DNA from: Planctomycetota bacterium
GTDB lineage: Bacteria > Planctomycetota > Phycisphaerae > Sedimentisphaerales > Anaerobacaceae
Direction: 5' to 3'
Assembly: GCA_022567055.1 (NCBI GenBank)
Contig: JADFHU010000007.1
Location: 1 to 21,773 of the forward strand
DNA: 21,773 nucleotides
Shown: positions 7,432 to 14,592 of the stretch, piece after piece
How positions within the stretch are numbered: the first letter of the stretch is position 1
How the letters are laid out: each line of letters opens with the position of its first letter
Translations under genes and position numbers: made by a program
The notes under the pieces: model-generated
What the model saw: the letters and a program-made list of their open reading frames with translations, nothing else
Told to the model about the DNA's origin: nothing
Databases searched by the model: none

Positions 7432-7851
7432 ATGTCACTCATTAAGATCAATTGGAACCCCTCACCCAAGGACCTGACCTGGTTCAGCCTATACGGCTGC
7501 GCGGCAGGCCCGGTCGTTGCGACCTTGCTCTATACGCTAAAGGGAGTCCCTCTACCCTGGTGCCTGGGCCTGGCGGCCGCCGGCGTCTTCATAGGCATCA
7601 GCCGCTTGGTCTCCCTCAAGATGACACGCTGGCTTTACTGCGCCATGGTGGGAGCCACGCTGCCGCTGGGCTTGACAGTGAGCTTTACGCTGATGGCCGT
7701 TTTCTATTACCTTCTCCTCACGCCGCTGGCCCTGGTGTTCCGCTTGGTGGGGCGAGATCCCCTCAATCGACGCTTCGACCCGGATGCCTCAAGCTACTGG
7801 CTGCCGCACCGACAGACCGTCGAGAAGAACCGTTATTTTCAACAATTCTGA
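7432..7851 (+). CDS. SxtJ-family small membrane protein
   Basis: A 139-aa inner-membrane protein with about three hydrophobic stretches: residues 20-40 (GCAAGPVVATLLYTL), 45-60 (CLGLAAAGVFIGI) and 68-100 (a long segment ending YYLLLTPLALVFRLVG). The tail RDPLNRRFDPDASSYWLPH is characteristic of the SxtJ family, named from the saxitoxin cluster, where it also accompanies a carbamoyltransferase (SxtI). Biochemical function is not established. The ATG at 7432 follows the carbamoyltransferase stop by 11 nt; upstream frame is noise inside that gene. It may anchor or assist the carbamoyltransferase at the membrane (inference). Confidence 0.85.
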   Translation: MSLIKINWNPSPKDLTWFSLYGCAAGPVVATLLYTLKGVPLPWCLGLAAAGVFIGISRLVSLKMTRWLYCAMVGATLPLGLTVSFTLMAVFYYLLLTPLALVFRLVGRDPLNRRFDPDASSYWLPHRQTVEKNRYFQQF

Positions 7852-7864
7852 CGAAGAGGGATTC

Positions 7865-8071
7865 ATGGACAGATCCGATCCTAAGGACGCAAATGAGTTT
7901 GAAGCCAATGCCCAGGGGAATCGTGTCTCCCTTTTGCGCGAATTTTGGGACTTTCTCAAGCACAACAAGAAGTGGTGGCTGCTGCCGATCCTCATCGTCG
8001 TACTGCTGCTAGGGTTGATTGTGTTCCTGGCGGGGACGCCCGCGGCACCGTTTATCTACCCGCTCTTCTAG
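7865..8071 (+). CDS. DUF5989-type small membrane protein
   Basis: A 68-aa protein with a polar N-terminus, a conserved-looking amphipathic segment LLREFWDFLKHNKKWWLLP, one transmembrane helix (about residues 42-58) and the C-terminal APFIYPLF. This pattern (REFW-FL-KKWWLLPI then APFIY) fits the DUF5989 family, usually found directly after SxtJ and a NodU-type carbamoyltransferase. The ATG at 7865 has AGAGGG just upstream and lies 13 nt after the SxtJ stop. Function is unknown. Its last 20 nt overlap the convergent ABC ATPase gene. Confidence 0.85.
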   Translation: MDRSDPKDANEFEANAQGNRVSLLREFWDFLKHNKKWWLLPILIVVLLLGLIVFLAGTPAAPFIYPLF

Positions 8072-9140
8072 GCTCAAACAGATGCACCTTGGTCCAGTCA
8101 ACGGCTATCCGGATCTCATCGCCGACCTGGCAGGAATCAGCCGAGGCGGATAAGAGGATGTAGGCGGTGTGCTTAGAGGTGTTGGCGTGCAGCACGGTCT
8201 GTGCGCCCAAGCGCTCTATCAGGGTGATGCTGGCCGAGATGGTATCCGTTTCCTCCGCCACCAGCGAGAGATGCTCCGGTCTTAGACCGAGGGTGATCGA
8301 TTTTCCCTGGAGGCGCTCATACTCACCTGGTATGGCAAGGCTGTCGCCCGAGGGCTGTCGCAAGACAACCGTTCCCTCGTTAAGTTCCACGCGACCTTCC
8401 AGGAAGTTTATGGGGGGCGAACCGAAGAAGCCGGCGACGAAGCGGTTGACCGGACGCCGGTAGATGTCCAAGGGCGTTCCCATCTGTTGCACCCTACCCT
8501 GATGAAGGACGCACACCCGGTCGGCTAGGGCCATGGCCTCATGTTGGTCATGAGTGACATAGAGGCAGGGGATGCCCAATTTGTGGAGATGGGTCTTCAA
8601 CTGCGCTCGTATGGCCGTGCGGTGCTGGACATCGACGTGACTGATGGGTTCGTCAAGGAGAAAGAGGTTGGGCCGACAGACCAGGGCCTTGGCCAATGCC
8701 ACGCATTGACGTTCTCCGCCAGAGAGGGTGTGGGGTCTGCGCTTCAAGAGTGCCCCCAGCTTGAGCCAGGGAAGGAGGTCATCAACACGCTGCCGGATCG
8801 CCCTCCGTGTCGCCCCTCGCATCTTCAGGGGAAAGACGATGTTTTGCCATACGGTCATGTGTGGATAGAGCGGCGCCCCTTGAAAGACCATGGCCATGTC
8901 ACGCTGGTGAGGGGGCAGGGTGTCCATGTTGGTGCCGTTGAGGGCGATCGTTCCGCCATCGGGTGCGTCCAAGCCGGCGATCAGGCGCAACAGTGTCGTC
9001 TTTCCGGAGCCACTGGGCCCAATGATCGTGCAGATCTCTCCTACCGGCACCTCCAAAGTCACGTCGCTGAGCACCCGTGTGCCCCGGCCATAGGATTTGC
9101 TGACGTCTCTGATGCGCAGGGAACCGGCTATGTCACTCAA
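8052..9140 (-). CDS. ABC transporter ATP-binding protein, MalK/UgpC type
   Basis: A 362-aa ATPase subunit. It has Walker A GPSGSGKT (41-48), a Q-loop in MVFQGAPLYPHMTV, the ABC signature LSGGERQ, Walker B LFLLDEP followed by a D-loop ISHVD instead of the common LSNLD, and the H-loop YVTHDQHEAMALADR. A C-terminal TOBE-like region contains GLRPEHLSL, as in sugar or glycerol-3-phosphate importers. No permease or binding protein is present nearby, so the substrate is unknown. The start is probably the TTG at 9140, because AAGGAG lies 8 nt upstream and no ATG is available at that point. It begins 39 bp after bioA in the same direction, as the last gene of the bio operon, and its 3' end overlaps the convergent DUF5989-type gene by 20 bp. 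Confidence 0.92.
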   Translation of the reverse strand: MSDIAGSLRIRDVSKSYGRGTRVLSDVTLEVPVGEICTIIGPSGSGKTTLLRLIAGLDAPDGGTIALNGTNMDTLPPHQRDMAMVFQGAPLYPHMTVWQNIVFPLKMRGATRRAIRQRVDDLLPWLKLGALLKRRPHTLSGGERQCVALAKALVCRPNLFLLDEPISHVDVQHRTAIRAQLKTHLHKLGIPCLYVTHDQHEAMALADRVCVLHQGRVQQMGTPLDIYRRPVNRFVAGFFGSPPINFLEGRVELNEGTVVLRQPSGDSLAIPGEYERLQGKSITLGLRPEHLSLVAEETDTISASITLIERLGAQTVLHANTSKHTAYILLSASADSCQVGDEIRIAVDWTKVHLFEPRRAGR

Positions 9141-9179
9141 GGGCCTCTCTCCTTGGCTCGACAGGTGTGGCGTGGGACC

Positions 9180-10562
9180 TCATGGGTGGGCGCCCGTCTC
9201 GCAGACGGTCAGATCGCGGGACAAGTCACGGACGATGCCATGGAGTTTGGCTAAAATCAGGTCCAACTCTTCGAGCGTGGTGCAGAGAGGCAGGAAGAGG
9301 TAGACGACATCTGCCAGGGGCCGGAGAATCAATCCCTCTGCCAAGCCCCGCCGGAAGACCTGCATGCCAACCCGCTGTGCCGGGTCGAAGCGCTCTTTGC
9401 TCGCCCTGTCACGCACCAGCTCTAGGGCCCCGACCATGCCGATGCCCCGCACATCACCGACATGATTGAGATCCCGGAATTCCGCCAGCCCTGCCTGCAG
9501 GCGGGCCATCACAGGCCGCGCCCGGGCCAGGGTGTCTTCCTCCTCGAAGAGGTCCAGCGTGGCCAAGGCCGCGGCACAGCCGATGGGATTGGCCGCGTAG
9601 GTATGGCCGTGGTAGAGGGTCTTGTTGGTCGAATAGTCGTCATAGAAGGCCTGGTAGACCGTGTCGGTGGTCAAGGTTGCGGCGAAGGGTAGTGTTCCGG
9701 AAGTCAGTCCCTTGGAGAGGCAGAGAAAATCGGGTTTGACCTCCGCATGCTCACAGGCGAACATCCTTCCCGTGCGGCCGAACCCGACGGCCACTTCGTC
9801 GAGAATCAAGTGACAGTCGTATCGTTGGGCCAGCTCGGCGACCTTCCGCAGGTAGTCGGCCGGATAGGCGATCATGCCCGCGGCGGCCAGGAGCATAGGT
9901 TCTAGGATAATGGCGGCGATCTCTTGGTGGTGATCGGCGAGGAGTCGTTCCAGCGGATCGACACACTCGATGTGGCATGTCTCGGGACTCTTGCCGAGGG
10001 GACAGCGGTAGCAGTAAGGCGTCGGGACCTTGAAGGTGTCGAATAGCATTGCCTTGAAGGGCCGGCTAAAGGGACTCTCTCCGGCCACACTCATGGCCCC
10101 GACCGTGTCACCGTGATACCCCATGTCGAGACCGACGAAGCGCGATTTCTCGGGTCGACCGATGTTGCCCCAGTATTGGAGGGACATCTTGAGGGCCACT
10201 TCGACGGCCGTGGAACCGTTGTCGGAGTAGAAGACCCGGTCGAGATTTTCGGGCGTGATGTCAACCAGTCTTTCAGCCAGTTCAATGGCCGGTCCGTGCG
10301 TAAAGCCGGCGAAGAGGCAATGGTCCAGCTGCTGGAGCTGCCGGTGGATCGCCGCGCGAATCCGGGGATGGTTGTGCCCGTGGATGTTGCACCACCAACT
10401 GGAGACGGTGTCGTAGTAAGCTTTTCCGTCGTCGGCGTAGAGTTGGAGCCCCTGGGCCCGATCTATCTTGATGGGCGGCAAGGTCTCACAGTCTTTCATC
10501 TGAGTATAGGGGTGCCAGAGATGCTTGAGATCCCGGTCAATCCAGCTGTCTATGGATTCCAT
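9180..10562 (-). CDS. bioA: Adenosylmethionine-8-amino-7-oxononanoate aminotransferase
   Basis: Converts KAPA to 7,8-diaminopelargonate using S-adenosylmethionine as amino donor, the third biotin ring-assembly step. The 460-aa class-III PLP enzyme shows the BioA-specific HLWHPYTQM near the N-terminus and VSSWWCNIHGHNHP, then FYSDNGSTAVEVALKM, GYHGDTVGAMSV, LILDEVAVGFGRTG, and the PLP lysine in CLSKGLTSGTLP. The ATG at 10562 overlaps the bioD stop by 13 nt. The longer open frame upstream is out-of-frame noise inside bioD. Confidence 0.96.
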   Translation of the reverse strand: MESIDSWIDRDLKHLWHPYTQMKDCETLPPIKIDRAQGLQLYADDGKAYYDTVSSWWCNIHGHNHPRIRAAIHRQLQQLDHCLFAGFTHGPAIELAERLVDITPENLDRVFYSDNGSTAVEVALKMSLQYWGNIGRPEKSRFVGLDMGYHGDTVGAMSVAGESPFSRPFKAMLFDTFKVPTPYCYRCPLGKSPETCHIECVDPLERLLADHHQEIAAIILEPMLLAAAGMIAYPADYLRKVAELAQRYDCHLILDEVAVGFGRTGRMFACEHAEVKPDFLCLSKGLTSGTLPFAATLTTDTVYQAFYDDYSTNKTLYHGHTYAANPIGCAAALATLDLFEEEDTLARARPVMARLQAGLAEFRDLNHVGDVRGIGMVGALELVRDRASKERFDPAQRVGMQVFRRGLAEGLILRPLADVVYLFLPLCTTLEELDLILAKLHGIVRDLSRDLTVCETGAHP

Positions 10563-11242
10563 GCGCGCTCTATGGCCTTTCCCAGAGGACGGAAGGAATT
10601 CGTCAAACTCTGACGATCCTCTTGCCAAGGGAGCGTACCCAAACTCTGCTGCCCTGTCAATTCGGCGACAATGCGGGGATTGTCTTGGGTGATGCGACGG
10701 TCCTGACCCGGGCAGCTGTTGAAGACCAGACCCACGATGCGGAGACGCCGCTGTTGCAGGGCCTCGACCGTCAGCAGCGCGTGATTGATGGCCCCGAGTT
10801 TGTTCTGCACGACCACCAAGACCGGCAGTTCGAGATCGACGACGAGGTCCAGGAGCAGGGCGTCCCGACTGTAGGGAACAGCCACCCCGCCCAGTCCCTC
10901 GACCAAGACGCGATCGTTGCGCTCCGCCAGCTTCAGGGTGCACGCCTTGATATGCTCGGGATCGATGGTCTGTCCCGCCGCTTCGGCCGCCAGGTGCGGC
11001 GAGGCCGCCAAGGGAAAGAGGTAGGGACAGACGAGCGCCTCATCGGCCCCTAGTGCCCGGCGCTCCAGGCCCATGAAGCGTAGGTGCGTTTCGATGTCCT
11101 CGGAGAATCCAGTGCATCCCGTCTGGATCCATTTCTGCGTGACCACACGATCCCCGGCCCGACGCAGATGGGCCGCCAGCAGACCGCAGACGACGGTCTT
11201 GCCTACGGCCGTATCGGTCCCCGTAATGAAAAGACCCTTCAT
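10550..11242 (-). CDS. bioD: Dethiobiotin synthetase
   Basis: ATP-dependent closure of the ureido ring, converting diaminopelargonate and CO2 to dethiobiotin. The 230-aa protein begins MKGLFITGTDTAVGKTVV, the modified P-loop GTDTAVGKT typical of BioD. It continues with the substrate region QKWIQTGC (usually QKPVQTG; here W-I replaces P-V) and LVEGLGGVAVP. The ATG at 11242 overlaps the bioC stop as ATGA, supporting this start over the longer frame. It sits between bioC and bioA in the operon. Confidence 0.95.
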   Translation of the reverse strand: MKGLFITGTDTAVGKTVVCGLLAAHLRRAGDRVVTQKWIQTGCTGFSEDIETHLRFMGLERRALGADEALVCPYLFPLAASPHLAAEAAGQTIDPEHIKACTLKLAERNDRVLVEGLGGVAVPYSRDALLLDLVVDLELPVLVVVQNKLGAINHALLTVEALQQRRLRIVGLVFNSCPGQDRRITQDNPRIVAELTGQQSLGTLPWQEDRQSLTNSFRPLGKAIERAWNP

Positions 11243-12012
11243 GCCGGCCCCCGGCGGGCCAAACAGTAGAGAATCTGGTACGTCGCGACAATGGCGCCGT
11301 AGCGCTCGTGATAGTGGCACTCCAGCGCCTGGATCTCTTGCCGGTTCAGCGCCCTGCCCGAGAGGCCCTGGCCCTGCGTGCCCGAATACTTGATCGTCTT
11401 CAACAGAGCCATCAAGCTCGGGTAGGAGTGGGTAACAGTCTCCTGCCGGACTTGAAGGTGGCCCACGCGGGCCTGCAAACAGGCGGCCACCCGCTCACCA
11501 TCGGCGAAGGCGGCGGCGGACACCGTCACCTCCTCCCCGAGCACGGCAGTCAGGGTGGTCGCCAACTCTCGGTAGGTTGCGGGACCGAACATCGAGAAAA
11601 GCAGCACACCCCGCGCCTCCAGATGGCTCAGACAGTGTTTGATCGTCTGTTCCAAGTCACGGAACCACTGAAAGGCGGCATTGGAGGCAATCAAGTCATA
11701 CGGTCCGCCCAGGTCTCCGATCTCTGCATCACCCACCTGGAAATCGATGTCCAGTCCGAGCGATTTTCGACGCGCCAGTGCGACCATGTTGGGACAGAGA
11801 TCAATCGCTTCAATATGGGCCGAAGGATACCGTTCCCGCAGGCGCTGGGTGAGATTGCCCGTACCACAACCGACGTCCAGGATCCGGGAAAACGATCCCA
11901 ATGACGGATCACGCAGCAGTTCGGTCGCGGCCCACTCCTGTATCCGGCAGTATCCGTCATAGCGCGTCGCATGACGAGAAAAATTGTGTTGAATCGTGGC
12001 CTTGGTAATCAT
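11239..12012 (-). CDS. bioC: Malonyl-ACP O-methyltransferase BioC
   Basis: Methylates malonyl-ACP so that fatty-acid synthesis can elongate it to pimeloyl-ACP methyl ester. The 257-aa class-I SAM methyltransferase starts with the family-typical segment ITKATIQHNFSRHATRYD. It has motif I ILDVGCGTGNLT (44-55), an acidic residue after the second strand (AIDLCPNM), and SNAAFQWF. The ATG at 12012 overlaps the preceding stop as ATGA; an in-frame ATG at 12021 would add three residues. Neighbouring bio genes make the assignment firm relative to other methyltransferases. Confidence 0.92.
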   Translation of the reverse strand: MITKATIQHNFSRHATRYDGYCRIQEWAATELLRDPSLGSFSRILDVGCGTGNLTQRLRERYPSAHIEAIDLCPNMVALARRKSLGLDIDFQVGDAEIGDLGGPYDLIASNAAFQWFRDLEQTIKHCLSHLEARGVLLFSMFGPATYRELATTLTAVLGEEVTVSAAAFADGERVAACLQARVGHLQVRQETVTHSYPSLMALLKTIKYSGTQGQGLSGRALNRQEIQALECHYHERYGAIVATYQILYCLARRGPA

Positions 12013-12686
12013 TGCATGCAACGGCTAAAGTCGGGGTGTAAAAAGGGCAAGTGACCACAGGGTTCCAGCAACAGACACCTGGCCTGCGGGCAGGACTGAG
12101 CCAGGGCCTGAGCCTCCGCGGCCGGCGCCACTTCATCCTGAACGCCGTGAACGACAGTCACCCTGTCGACGCCGGCGAGACGGTGCCCCTCAATCCGGGC
12201 ATGGATCAACCAATCCAGGTCGGCGCAGAGTCGTTCAACCGACATCCTCTCGATAATGTCTTCCATGAGTGTCTCTTTAAACCAGCGATAGAGTGCCGGG
12301 TCATGACCCCGAAAACTGGCGCGGTAGAGGCGGAGCAGGGCAGCCCTCTTGTTCCGCAGCAGGCCGCTCCTGATCTGCGTCAGGGCAGCCGGCGCATAGG
12401 CCAAGCGGGCCCCGAGCAGAATCAGGTGACGCACGGTGTTCGAAGACCGTTGGGCAAAGGCGCTCGCGGCGAAGGCCCCGAGCGACCACCCCAGGATAGA
12501 ACAGGCCCTAACACCCTCTTCGTCGATCCACCTCCGCAGGGCCGCGCCAAAGTCGGCCACCGATGGCCCGACGTAAAACACATAGTTATAGGGCAGATCC
12601 AGCCCATCAAAGATGCGGCGATCAAAGCCCCAACCCGACACGAGAATCACATCCTCATCACACTGTCGATCCACACGCTCAAACAT
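12009..12686 (-). CDS. bioH: Alpha/beta hydrolase, BioH/BioG-like pimeloyl-ACP methyl ester esterase
   Basis: Would remove the methyl group from pimeloyl-ACP methyl ester, releasing the pimeloyl-ACP used by BioF. The 225-aa alpha/beta hydrolase has the nucleophile elbow GWSLG (Ser68), an acid in HGVQDEVAP (Asp184) and the catalytic His in CGHLPFLH (His212). The oxyanion-side SGWGFD near residue 18 and the short length resemble BioG and BioH, so which esterase class it belongs to is not certain. The role is inferred mainly from position between bioF and bioC. The ATG at 12686 overlaps bioF by 8 nt. Confidence 0.8.
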   Translation of the reverse strand: MFERVDRQCDEDVILVSGWGFDRRIFDGLDLPYNYVFYVGPSVADFGAALRRWIDEEGVRACSILGWSLGAFAASAFAQRSSNTVRHLILLGARLAYAPAALTQIRSGLLRNKRAALLRLYRASFRGHDPALYRWFKETLMEDIIERMSVERLCADLDWLIHARIEGHRLAGVDRVTVVHGVQDEVAPAAEAQALAQSCPQARCLLLEPCGHLPFLHPDFSRCMQ

Positions 12687-13833
12687 GGCACAGGCGTCCC
12701 AATCGATGGGCCAGGGCGTCCAGGACGTCCTCCCCGTGCCAATAGGTCAGCGAGAAGCGCAGACGTGCCGTCCCGGCCGGCACCGTAGGAGGCCGGATGG
12801 GCAAGACCCAGTGGCCCTCGTCCCGTAGGGTCTCACTGACGGAGAGGCAGTGAGCCGGATCACCCAGGATCACCGGGACAATCTGCGCCGCGCCCAAGAC
12901 CTCGAGACCCTCGCGCCTCAAGGCACGCCGAAAATGGTCCGCCCGTCGGCGCAGCGTCTCGCGCCGCTGCGGCTCGGTCTCCACCAGCTTCAGCGCCGCA
13001 AGGTTTGCTGCAATGACGGCCGGCGGCAGCGCGGTGGAGTAGATAAAGCTGCTGCAGGCATTGATGAAGTAATCCTTGGCCGCCTGGCCACAGGCCACAT
13101 ACCCACCGAAACTGCCCAGGGCCTTGCTGAAGGTCCCCATAAGGTAGTCGACCTGGTCGGTCACTCCCGCCTGGGCAGCCAGGCCGCTGCCCGATCCATC
13201 GAAGAGCCCGGTGGCGTGCGCCTCATCGACGAACAGCTCAAATTCATGGCGTTCCTTCAGGGCCACGATAGCCCGCAGAGGGGCCAGATCACCCTCCATG
13301 CTGAAGAGGGACTCCGTGACCACCAAGCGGCGCTGCCCAGTGCCATCACTCTTGGCGAGCAGATCGCCCAGATGGTCCACGTCGTTGTGCCGAAAGCGTT
13401 CAAGCTTCGCGCCGGAGAGCCTGGCCCCGTCTAGCAGGCTGGCATGGCTGAGGCGATCGCACAACACCCTATCGCCCCTCTGACAGAGACAACCGATCAG
13501 TCCGACATTGGCCTGATAGCCGCTGTTGAAAATGAGGGCGCTGGGTTTGCCCTTAAAGAGTGCGGTGCGCCGCTCCAGCTCATGGTGCAGGGAGAGGCCG
13601 CCGCTCAACAGACGCGAGGCCGTGGCCCCCGTCCCCAAGGCTTCGAGCGCCCGCTGCGCGGCCTCGGTCAGCATGGGGTGGTGACTCAGACCCAGATAGT
13701 CATTGCCGGAAAAATCCAGCAGCGACTGGCCTTGGTGGAGGATTCGTCCCTCCCGGCGTGCCTCAATGGCGGGCAGAGAGCGCAGCAACCCCGCCTGCTC
13801 GCGCTCATGCAGGAGAGTGTGGAGTCGTTCCAT
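12679..13833 (-). CDS. bioF: 8-amino-7-oxononanoate synthase
   Basis: PLP-dependent condensation of pimeloyl-ACP/CoA with L-alanine to give KAPA. The 384-aa alpha-oxoamine synthase shows LLDFSGNDYLGLS, GTGATASRLLSGG, FNSGYQANVG, FVDEAHATGLFD, and the PLP lysine in GTFSKALGSFGGY at about residue 240. An AGGAGG lies upstream, 9 nt from the ATG at 13833 and 6 nt from an adjacent in-frame GTG at 13836, so either may be used. It is the first gene of the operon and is preceded by a candidate promoter at 13917-13945. Glycine C-acetyltransferase is a relative, but the bio context settles the call. Confidence 0.95.
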   Translation of the reverse strand: MERLHTLLHEREQAGLLRSLPAIEARREGRILHQGQSLLDFSGNDYLGLSHHPMLTEAAQRALEALGTGATASRLLSGGLSLHHELERRTALFKGKPSALIFNSGYQANVGLIGCLCQRGDRVLCDRLSHASLLDGARLSGAKLERFRHNDVDHLGDLLAKSDGTGQRRLVVTESLFSMEGDLAPLRAIVALKERHEFELFVDEAHATGLFDGSGSGLAAQAGVTDQVDYLMGTFSKALGSFGGYVACGQAAKDYFINACSSFIYSTALPPAVIAANLAALKLVETEPQRRETLRRRADHFRRALRREGLEVLGAAQIVPVILGDPAHCLSVSETLRDEGHWVLPIRPPTVPAGTARLRFSLTYWHGEDVLDALAHRLGRLCHV

Positions 13834-13916
13834 CACGCCGGGCCTCCTGCGATCCCTGGGGCCGACGTTGCTTGCCCGTCAAGGTCTGTGTTATCGTCTC
13901 TGCCATGAAGCGGAGG

Positions 13917-13945
13917 ATTTTACCAGAGAGGCGCAGGGCCGTCCA
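13917..13945 (-). promoter_or_regulatory. Candidate promoter of the bioF-to-ABC operon
   Basis: On the minus strand TGGACG (13945-13940) and TAAAAT (13922-13917) are separated by 17 bp, about 80 bp before bioF. The -10 box matches 5 of 6 positions and the -35 box 4 of 6. I saw no BirA-type operator palindrome. Confidence 0.35.
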
Positions 13946-13953
13946 GACAAGGC

Positions 13954-13974
13954 GGAAGGTGGAAGGCGGAAAGG
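13954..13974. repeat. Short tandem heptamer run (GGAAGGY)
   Basis: GGAAGGT, GGAAGGC and GGAAAGG lie head to tail. They resemble in style, not in sequence, the longer arrays at 5345-5416 and 17126-17181. The run sits just upstream of the candidate bio promoter. Confidence 0.5.
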
Positions 13975-14055
13975 GGGCGCTACTGTGAACGGTCCTACGG
14001 ACGTGAAAGGGCAGAGCGCGCCCTACTCCAAAAACAACCGCTCCATCGGACTGCT

Positions 14056-14072
14056 GCAAGTTCCCAACTTGC
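14056..14072. repeat. Perfect 7-bp hairpin (GCAAGTT / AACTTGC)
   Basis: GCAAGTT (14056-14062), loop CCC, then AACTTGC (14066-14072). It lies in the 390-bp gene-free interval between bioF and the small membrane protein gene. There is no U-tract, so its role is unclear. The rest of that interval holds only the two candidate promoters, the short heptamer run and a fragment resembling the end of the MITE-like element at 14163-14174. Confidence 0.5.
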
Positions 14073-14121
14073 GGTCAACAGGCCCTTGGCCAGTACCCTC
14101 TCTTCAATGGGCAACTTCAGC

Positions 14122-14150
14122 TTGGCAGCTACGCCGCCATCGTGTATGGT
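14122..14150 (+). promoter_or_regulatory. Candidate promoter of the small membrane protein gene
   Basis: TTGGCA (14122-14127) and TATGGT (14145-14150) are spaced 17 bp, matching 5 of 6 and 4 of 6 consensus positions. They lie about 74 bp before the ATG at 14224. Confidence 0.4.
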
Positions 14151-14223
14151 TCTGCTCATCTAACAGAGCCTAGATGCGAGCGGTGTGAATGAGCAAGAAT
14201 AATGCAATACACATGAGGTGACT

Positions 14224-14592
14224 ATGGTTTGGGTCGGCATCGCGTATGGAGGTATTCTCATCCTATTGGGAGTGGGCGGTTGGTTCGGCAGCGGTCGGGC
14301 CAGTTGGACCGCACTCATCCCCTGTGGCTTTGGGCTGCCGGTAGTCGTCCTGGCGGGCCTCGCCGCGACCCAGGCCCAACGAGCCCACTCCTTCATGATC
14401 GCCGTACTGGTCATCACAGCCCTGGGCTTTCTCGGAAACATCCGGGGCCTTATCCAACTGAAAACCATGCTCTCGGGCGGCACCGTAGACCGGCCGCAGG
14501 CGGTGGTCGCGCAATCGGTCATGGGGGCCCTCTCCCTGGTGGTCCTCATCATCCTCGGTGCCGGCGTTGGGACCTTTGGGCCTCATCCCTAA
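14224..14592 (+). CDS. Small four-helix membrane protein, possibly TMEM14-like
   Basis: A 122-aa protein of four hydrophobic segments, at about residues 2-20, 27-47, 56-77 and 96-115, with almost no soluble part, so it is an integral inner-membrane protein. Glycine-rich helices and the spacing of GG and SGRAS near the first loop recall TMEM14-type proteins, but the similarity is by eye and weak. The ATG at 14224 has GAGG 5 nt upstream; a GTG at 14218 is in frame but less likely. It stands alone on the plus strand between the divergent bio operon and convergent dnaA, overlapping the dnaA stop codon by 3 bases (CTAA). Confidence 0.75.
   Translation: MVWVGIAYGGILILLGVGGWFGSGRASWTALIPCGFGLPVVVLAGLAATQAQRAHSFMIAVLVITALGFLGNIRGLIQLKTMLSGGTVDRPQAVVAQSVMGALSLVVLIILGAGVGTFGPHP

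Noticed and set aside
10563..10943. N-terminal extension of BioA
   Set aside because: The extra frame lies within bioD, is Arg/Gly/Pro-rich noise, and the family start HLWHPYTQM is close to the ATG at 10562.
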